Shown here: positions 57,360 to 64,000 of the stretch, piece by piece
How positions within the stretch are numbered: position 1 is the stretch's first letter
Layout of the letters: every line of letters starts with the position of its first letter
Source: Papilionanthe hookeriana x Papilionanthe teres
Taxonomy: Eukaryota; Streptophyta; Magnoliopsida; Asparagales; Orchidaceae
Reading direction: 5' to 3'
NCBI GenBank assembly: GCA_022702705.1
Contig: CM040427.1
Coordinates: 71,787,283 to 71,851,282, forward strand
Length of the DNA stretch: 64,000 nt
The notes under the pieces: generated by a model
Told to the model about the DNA's origin: nothing
The model's database searches: none
The model's input: the letters and a program-made list of their open reading frames with translations, nothing else
Program-made: the position numbers and the translations under genes

Positions 57360-60000
57360 GTATTAGAATAGGATCTTGGAATATAGGTACTCTCAATGGT
57401 AAATTAATGGAATTAGTTGATATTATGATTCATAGAAAGATAAATATTCTACATATTCAAGAAACTAAATAGGTTGGAGAAAAAGCTAAGGAGATTGATA
57501 ACTTAGATTTTAAACTATAGTATTCTGGTAAGAGTCGCAGTACAAATGATGTAGATGTAATTATAGATAAAAGTTTGAAAAATAATATTGTAAAAATTAA
57601 TAGAGTTAGAGATAAAATTATAGCATTTAAGATTATTATTGATACTAAGATTTTTAATATTAAAAGTGCTTATGTTTGATCCACCTTAAAATTACCTAAA
57701 ATTTTATATCATTTTTAATTAATATTTTAAGAAGATTACGCTTTAATGAAGGGTATTTCTTATGTTTTTTGTTACAGGTACAAGAAAATGAGTTTATGAA
57801 AAGAAAAGAGTAAAAAAAGAGAAAAATGAGCAAAAATGAGCCTAGTGAAGAAAAAAGTAAAAAAAACTGATCCTGGCGCCTAGGCGCCAGACACAGCAGT
57901 GGATTCTAGAGAATTCTTGGACAGTTATGTGACGGTTATTGATGCTTCAAAATCAATCTAGAAGTCTCTGGACAAATTCTCACATGTTATAAACAAGATA
58001 CAATGAATAAAGACACAGGGAATCAGTTTTTCAACGAAGAGGTATGACTCAAATATGAAGGGACGCGTTCATTCGCGCAGGAAGCTGGCGCCTAGGCGCC
58101 ACAGTTATTTTCTAGAAGATTCGTTGAATATGGTCGAATTTTGAAGAGGTGTCTTAAGCAACCCTTGGTCATTTTTGAAGCTCTATAAATATAAAACTAT
58201 TCTATAGAAAAAGGTGTCTGTGTGAGAGTGTTGTTATTGTGTTAAAGATTTAAGAAGAGTGTGGAGTGTTTTTCTCTTTACTTTTTCTTACTTTAGTAAG
58301 AGTTTAGTGTGATTGCTGGAGTTTGAGTCTTGTAAAAGTCAATTGGAGTCAGAGAAACTTTGAAGAATTGCTTGAATATCATTTCAGATAAGTATTTATA
58401 ATTTGGTTCTTAAGTTTTGTACTTTGAATTTGGGTTATATAAATATGATTTGTTGTGTGAATCCAATGTTTTCTGAGTAGTCTTCTTCTCTTTCTCCCTA
58501 CGAATATAAAATGATTTAGTTAAGGATTTAATTTGGTTTTGAGAACTTTGCTTTTTCTTCTTTCATAATTTGTGATGATATTTTATATGATCTTCATTTA
58601 ACCTACAAATTGACCTATTGTATCGTTAAAATTTGTGGAGAATTCTTAAGATCTGACCATGGGCTAAGAGTTCTTAACTTGTATGTATCACATTTCTCTT
58701 GGAAAGGTAGATTGTAAATCCTTGAAGAGGGAGGTGCAAATAAATAGGGAGATAATCTTTGAAGAGCGTGGAATTGATTATGTTTTTAGAGTGACAGGCT
58801 AAATTCTATCAATTTGGTTTAAAAGAAAGGAGATGGGTCACTAGTAGGCCCGACCATAGGCACCCTGGGGTAATCTAGAAATGACAGCTTAGAATTAGTC
58901 CTTACTACTAACAATACATCCTGAACCAATCTTTAAAACTAGTCAATGTTCATTGCTGCTTGCAGAAAGAGTTAAAGAATATATATGCTCCTATTTGTCA
59001 CAATATCACATTCTCAAAGTTCTCAAACTAATTTAAATGTCTACTAATCATGAAATATTTCGTATGAAGAAAGAATCTTTGTTAATAGTGTTAAAGCATT
59101 TAAAATTACCTACTTGCAATTTCTACTTGAGTAATTTGCAAATTTTTATTTTTAGTTGATTAGTTTTTAAGTAAATTTATCATTATTATTAAACTTTCTT
59201 TCTTTGTTTTACATAGTTTCCTCGTGGGATCGATATTCGGGGTTTTAAAAAGAAAACTCTATATTACTTGAAACGATACGTATACTTGCGTAGTACCCCC
59301 AGTGTACGATTTATATTTATATTTATAAAAACTTTAATCTTTAATTATCGTACATTAACCACTTAATCTGATTTGGGGTAAGTTTTGCATAATTTTATAA
59401 GCTCTTTTACTTGCGTAATTGCGGTCGGGTCAATGCTCCTAGAGTATGATTAGATATAGGCTCTAAAGATAAATTCTGGAATGACTTAGAAGACTTAATA
59501 TACTTGATACCTCTTGTAGAAAGAATTTTATTGAAAGAGATTTAAATGGACATATCGGTAGAGTGGTAGAAGATTTCAGAAATATTCATAGTGACTACGG
59601 TTATGGATCGATTAATGAAGAAGTTAGAGTCATATTAAATTTTTCTTTAGCGTATGATTTCATTATTACAAATACTTTATTCAAGAAAGTGATGAGCATG
59701 TTATTACTTATAAGAATTGATCTAATAAAGCACAAATTGATTATTTTCTTATGAGAAGAAAAGATCGTCGAGATTGTAAGGATTATAAGGTTATTCCAAG
59801 TGAGAAATTAACTACCCAACATCAATTATTAGTTCTAGATTTTAAGATGAAGAGTTGTAAAATAAAAAATATTCGGATTCAACATCGTAAAATTAGATGG
59901 GGTACCTAAAAGACACAAATAAAATTATTTTTATGAGTAAAATTCAAGATTTAAACATTTGGAATGTTCATGAAGAAGCAAATGTTATGTAGGAAAAAGT
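57360..60000 (+). pseudogene. RTE endonuclease domain (split by solo LTR)
   Basis: IRIGSWNIGTLNGKLMELVD (57366-57425) is the first APE-type endonuclease motif (SWNIGT). ILHIQETK, stop, VGEKAKEID follows, with the Glu of QETK kept and the next Trp replaced by TAG. ITINVISAY-like text ends at the LTR. After it, DIGSKDKFWNDLEDLI, RDLNGHIGR (59546-59575, catalytic D-x-N) and QIDYFLMRRKDRRD with TTQHQLLVLDF (SDH position is TQH). Inactive. Confidence 0.9.
57677..59432. mobile_element. Solo LTR (1756 bp) inside the RTE
   Basis: Begins TGATCC and ends GGGTCA, flanked by ATGTT (57672-57676) and ATGCT (59433-59437), a 5-bp duplication with one C-to-T change. The RTE reading SAYAPR is restored across it. 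It contains CTCTATAAATATAAAAC (TATA) near 58182 and the phrase GTGGGATCGATATTCGGGGT near 59224, characteristic of plant LTR ends. Two perfect palindromes, CTGGCGCCTAGGCGCCAG (57873-57890) and a 16-bp version at 58086-58101. No coding region. Confidence 0.85.
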
Positions 60001-60394
60001 AACATATACTATTAAACACGTGACAAAAGATATATTTGGAGAATCAAAAGAAAAAGTTTCTACAAATAAAAATAGCTGGTGGTGGAATAATAATGTGCAA
60101 GAAAAGATAAAATATAAGAAGTTATGTTATAAAAATTGGTTTAAATGTAAAAGTGTAGAGAAATGAGAAAAATATAAAACGGCCTGCAGAGAGTCTAAAA
60201 GAATAATCTGTGACGCTAAAAATTATGCTTTTAGTGATCTTGATAACAGGTTAGATACTAATGAGGGTGAAAAATATATGTATAAACTAGCCAAATAAAG
60301 AGAAAATAAAAGTAAAGATTTAACTCAAGTAAAGTGTATTAAAGATGAAAATCAAAAAGTAATTTTAATATTCAGCATAGATGGGTGAGTTATT

Positions 60395-61924
60395 TTGATA
60401 AATTTTTTAATGAAGATTCTGAAAATAAGATCGACCTTAGTAATCTTAATATCGTTAATAATAATAATAAGTTACATTTTTATCGTCGCATTAGTAAAAA
60501 AAAAAGTTGAGAAGGCTTTAAAGAAAACTAAGGGTGGAAAGTCTGTAGGACCTGATGATATCCCAATTGAAGTGTGGAAATATTTAGGTGATTTGGGAGT
60601 TTCTTGGCTTACTAAACTTTTTAAAATTATTTTAAAAACTAAAAAGATGTATGAGGTGTGGATGAAGAGTATTTTGGTCCCCATTTTTAAGAATAAAGGG
60701 GATGCACAAGAGTGGGCAAATTATAGAGGAATTAAATGGATGCGTCATACTTTAAAATTACTAAGAGAGGGTAATTGAACATAGGTGAAGACGTATTACT
60801 AAGATTCCCATAATCAATTTGGATTTATGCCGGGCAGGTCTACTATGGAAGCTATACATTTATTGAGAGGTTTGATGGAGAAGTTGAGAGATATTAAGGA
60901 GGATCTACATTTAATTTTTATTGATTTAGAAAAAGCTTACGATAAGGTTCCAAGAGATGTTCTTTGGAGAGTTCTTGAGAAGAAAGGAGTTGATATGACT
61001 TATATTCAAGTCATTAAAGATATGTATAGTAGAGCTGTTATGTGTTCGAACTGAAGGAGGATTGACCAAATATTTTACTATTTCTGTTGGTTTACATCAG
61101 GGATCGGCTTTAAGCCCATATCTTTTTGCTTTATTTATGGATGGTCTTACTGGCATTTACAAGAGGATGTACCTAGGTGTATGCTTTTTGCTCATGATAT
61201 CCTCCTCGTGGATAAGGTGAGAGAAAAAGCTCAGGAAAAACTTAAATCAAGAAGGTCTACCTTGGAGTCTAAAGGCCTTCGTTTGAGTAGAACTAAAATT
61301 GAATACATGGAATGTAATTTTAGAAGTAGTAGCTCTAGTGACAGAAGTGTAGCTTTGGGTGATCAAATTATTAAAATGTGTGAATGATGTAGATATCTCG
61401 GGTCTATTGTTAAAAGCGATGGTGATATAGATGGGAATGTTAATAGTAGAATTCAGGTTGGTTGGTTGTAGTGGAGGAATGCGTCCGGCCTTTTGTGTGA
61501 TAGAAAAGTACCGTTAAGACTGAAAGCAAAATTTTATAAGATGGTGGTGAGACCTGCAATGCTTTATGGTGTTGAATGTTGGCCTTTAAAAGAGAAATAT
61601 AATGCTAAGTTAAGTGTTGTCGAGATGAGAATGAGTAGGTGGATGAGTGGCTTTACACTTAGAGACAAAATGCGAGATGAATATATCCGTAATAAGGTTG
61701 GTGTTGCACCAGTGACGGAAAAAATTAGAGAGAGTCGCCTTAGATGGTTTGGTCACATTAAACATCGACCACCTGATGATTTGATTAGGAGAGTAGATGT
61801 TTTAGATTCAACTTATGTCAAGAAAGGCAGAGGTAGACCTAGGAATACTTGGGCTTATTGCATAAAAATTGATCTTAATTTATTAGAATTAAATGAAAAT
61901 TTGACACTAAATAGGACGCAATAG
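60395..61924 (+). pseudogene. RTE reverse transcriptase and C-terminal region
   Basis: KKVEKALKKTKGGKSVGPDD (RT motif 0/1), WKSILVPIFKNKGD-like text, ANYRGIKWMRHTLKL, QFGFMPGRSTMEAIHLLRGL (60815-60875), DLEKAYDKVPRDVLWRVLEK, a GLHQGSALSPYLF region (frame change near 61050), MLFAHDILLVDKVREK (active site altered), RYLGSIV, WRNASGLLCDRK, GVECWPLKEKY, RWFGHIKHRPPDD, GRPRNTWAYC. Multiple frame changes; stops at 61386, 61468 and 61922. The last two replace residues that are Lys/Asn and Trp in other copies. Confidence 0.92.
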
Positions 61925-61996
61925 AGAAAAAGGATTCATGTAGTCGACCCCACTTAGTGGGATTAAGGTTTTGTTGTTGTTGTTGTTGTTGTTGTT

Positions 61997-62015
61997 GATG
62001 TTATCTTATTATAAC
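61997..62015. other. Right 19-bp target duplication of the RTE
   Basis: Identical to 57066-57084; it directly follows the (TTG)n tail. Confidence 0.97.
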
Positions 62016-62920
62016 TTTAAACATTGGCATTTGAGATTGAGGGACCTTTATGTTTTTTTCTTTTATTAAGTAAGCTGTACTAGATCCATGAAATCTTAGT
62101 TAGAAACCTTGAATGAGAAGTTAAATAAAATTGACTGATTTGTTGATTTTAGAAAGTGAAAGTTGCGATGTTACTAATTAAATTCATTTATGTGCATTTT
62201 TATAACCTTTTTCAGCCATGCAAATCCTAAATTCTTATATAATATATTTTTTATAATTTAAAAAATTTGTGCATGTTAAATCACAAATTGTCTTAGGGTA
62301 GGTACACCTCGAGAAATAGGGCACGAAAAAGAAATGAGACAATGAGACTATTAATTTCAAAGAAACAAGTGTGTAACCCTTCATTCATAAAACAACTCTT
62401 ATTTATAATCATAGGTGGCTTAAGTTTACAATTACATTGTTATCGTCCTTCACTCATCAGTTTAAGGGTATTTTTTGTCTTTTTTTTATATTTTCGGGTG
62501 GTTAATATAACTACCTCTATAATACAAATGGTTGAATGGACACAACTTTCATGAATAGTTGTGACCATTGGATATAATACATGGTAGGACAACAAATTAA
62601 TATTTCTAGTTGTTGGTCGCCTAAACTCTTACTGATTCTGTCGATCGGCCGATTCCACCTATTGTTTAGGTTCGATGGAATTATCGATCTCCAGGGTAAA
62701 TGTGCTAAGTTAGTCGGCCGCCTGATGATCCTCCGTGTGAAATTCCGATCGAGTGTGTTTCCTTCGAAGCACTTGATCCCTTTAAGATTTGTGCTAACAC
62801 TTTTCTTGTATACATATTAGTTCTCCAAATTCTTGCTCCTAGTTAACTACAATAAGGACAAGAAAATGATTGATTAAATTTCATCAAAGCATAATGATTA
62901 CTACTTAGTTTTTTGTATCC
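62016..62920. other. No confident gene
   Basis: AT-rich, then a short moderate-GC stretch with GTCGATCGGCCGATTCCACC (62640-62660). No family recognised. Confidence 0.35.
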
Positions 62921-63870
62921 ATAAAACCTTTATAAATGGAGTCAGTGGAGTCTCTTCCCTCCACACTCTGATATTGGATGTCACATGCCATCGTGTCTGA
63001 CGCGAGAGCTCTAAATCGTTTTGATGATGATGCGCCCTGAATGGCTTACGAAGAATTCTAGCTGCCTCCTCAGCCTCTTCCTTATCCTAGAAACGAAAAA
63101 AAAAGAAGATGGTGGTTGTGAGGAAGAAAAAATGCAACATGCAATCGATTTAAACGATTAAGTTGCATCTTTTGATGGCCCCGCGATCAGCCATAAAAGT
63201 ATTGATGGTGAAGAAAGGTCAAGGGTCTTCGACTCGTCCCGTGGATTATTCTCTGATCGTTGAGGAAGAGTTTCGTCGAGTTGATCCAATCACCCATGAG
63301 GTAGTTGGTGTTCTGAAACAATTTGGCACAACGGTAATCTCCAACGTTCCCTCGCCTGAAGTGCAGAAGAATAATGCTTTTATCTAAGATTTACCCATAG
63401 CTTCCTCGAGATTAGGTAAGTTGTCAGGTATGATTGACTGGATGCTTTTAATCTAAAATTTTCCTCTTTCACATTGTACCTTGACGTAGGTCCAAATGTT
63501 GGAGTTCCGTCTGGTTTGGGTATTCGATCGATCGATGCTGTTACAGACTCTGTTTCAACATTCGACTAAAGATATTCAGCAATCGATCGATGATATCGTT
63601 AATCAGCTAGGTGATCTTTTTATCACTTTCTGAGGGATAGACGGTGGTCAATAGCAGTCTTCCGGGTTGTTGGAGCGTAGAGCAAATGAAATGGTTGATT
63701 CTTTTGAATATGTGGCCAGAGGATTAGATAGCTTGAGTCAACAGAATGGAAGGAGTACACTCTCTTCGTGAAAAGGTGGTAGAACTTTGGACAGAGCCGT
63801 CGATCTGCTGAACGCAACAAGAGATCGATTGGGGGAACTATTTTATGTTAGGCGAAGGGTTATTATTTAA
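62921..63870 (+). other. Gene-like sequence of unknown identity
   Basis: GC rises and codon-like text appears. 63163-63387 reads MHLLMAPRSAIKVLMVKKGQ and EEEFRRVDPITHEVVGVLKQ. A second frame nearby gives QHAIDLND and DGPAISHKSIDGEERSRVFD. 63540-63640 reads TLFQHSTKDIQQSIDDIVNQ, then LGDLFITF and a stop. 63660-63770 reads ERRANEMVDSFEYVARGLDS. Frames differ between blocks, so either introns or decay separate them. I cannot name a family. The right edge of the window cuts the region. Confidence 0.3.
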
Positions 63871-64000
63871 ATGGCCGGCTCAAGTGGTGGTTGAAGACTC
63901 TTTTGTCAAATATTTACTTTCTGAATAGTTTCATGTAATGATTTTTGTAAAAAACAATTTATTATATTTTTATGTTTTATTATTAACATAATATGGTGTG

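Larger units (their letters stand above)
57085..61996 (+). mobile_element. Near full-length RTE-type LINE (copy f), interrupted by a solo LTR
   Basis: A 5' leader (GGTTCCAAGCCCGGATATG near 57097), endonuclease, reverse transcriptase, C-terminal region, conserved 3' end and (TTG)n tail, between perfect 19-bp target duplications. Net of the 1761-bp insertion it is about 3.15 kb, the full length for plant RTE elements. The protein carries many stops, and the active site FADD reads FAHD (His at 61193-61195), so it cannot move itself. Confidence 0.95.

Overview
This window reads as nuclear DNA of a flowering plant. It is AT-rich, full of nested transposable elements, and has split genes with GT-AG introns. 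I cannot name the species. RTE-type LINEs with (TTG)n tails, Ty1-copia, FAR1-type Mutator, CACTA and Tourist-like elements do not fix it; a non-grass monocot is only a guess.

One host gene is clear and apparently intact: SIRB, the plastid sirohydrochlorin ferrochelatase that inserts iron into sirohydrochlorin to make siroheme. It is on the minus strand in six exons (42386 down to 15576). Reading frame and splice phases join perfectly into 215 aa, with a transit-peptide-like N-terminus, the DHGSR active-site motif and the C-terminal Cys cluster for a [2Fe-2S] centre. The 648-bp coding sequence is spread over 26.8 kb because introns 3 (16.1 kb) and 5 (9.6 kb) are packed with transposon debris.

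Layout. 1-2000: decayed CACTA element. 5.7-6.5 kb: possible Harbinger and GRF zinc-finger fragments. 7.0-8.3 kb: three-layer nest of RTE, Tourist MITE and RTE. 8552-14721: a nearly complete Mutator-like element (MULE) with a 9-bp target duplication. It carries a decayed FAR1-type transposase (+) and a convergent second gene (-). 15.3-15.5 kb: near-perfect foldback MITE just past the SIRB stop. 15.7-25.3 kb (SIRB intron 5): old LINE, gypsy gag scrap, tandem duplications, and a pair of inverted arms. 25.6-41.7 kb (intron 3): exon-like scraps, a solo MULE end, then a copia element (28166-41008) holding a histone H4 pseudogene. That copia is split by a 7.5-kb non-coding insertion made of four tandem-repeat fields. 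42.4-51.2 kb: two copies of an LTR-like repeat around unrecognised sequence and an RTE insertion. 52.1-55.5 kb: Tourist MITE and a truncated copia split by an RTE. 57085-61996: near full-length RTE interrupted by a 1.76-kb solo LTR. 49.0-49.5, 55.7-57.1 and 63.0-63.9 kb hold exon-like sequence I cannot assign.

The order of nesting can often be read from target-site duplications, so the window is a stack of successive insertions around one compact nitrogen/sulfur-assimilation gene. All transposon genes seen carry stops, frameshifts or altered catalytic residues; SIRB alone is clean.
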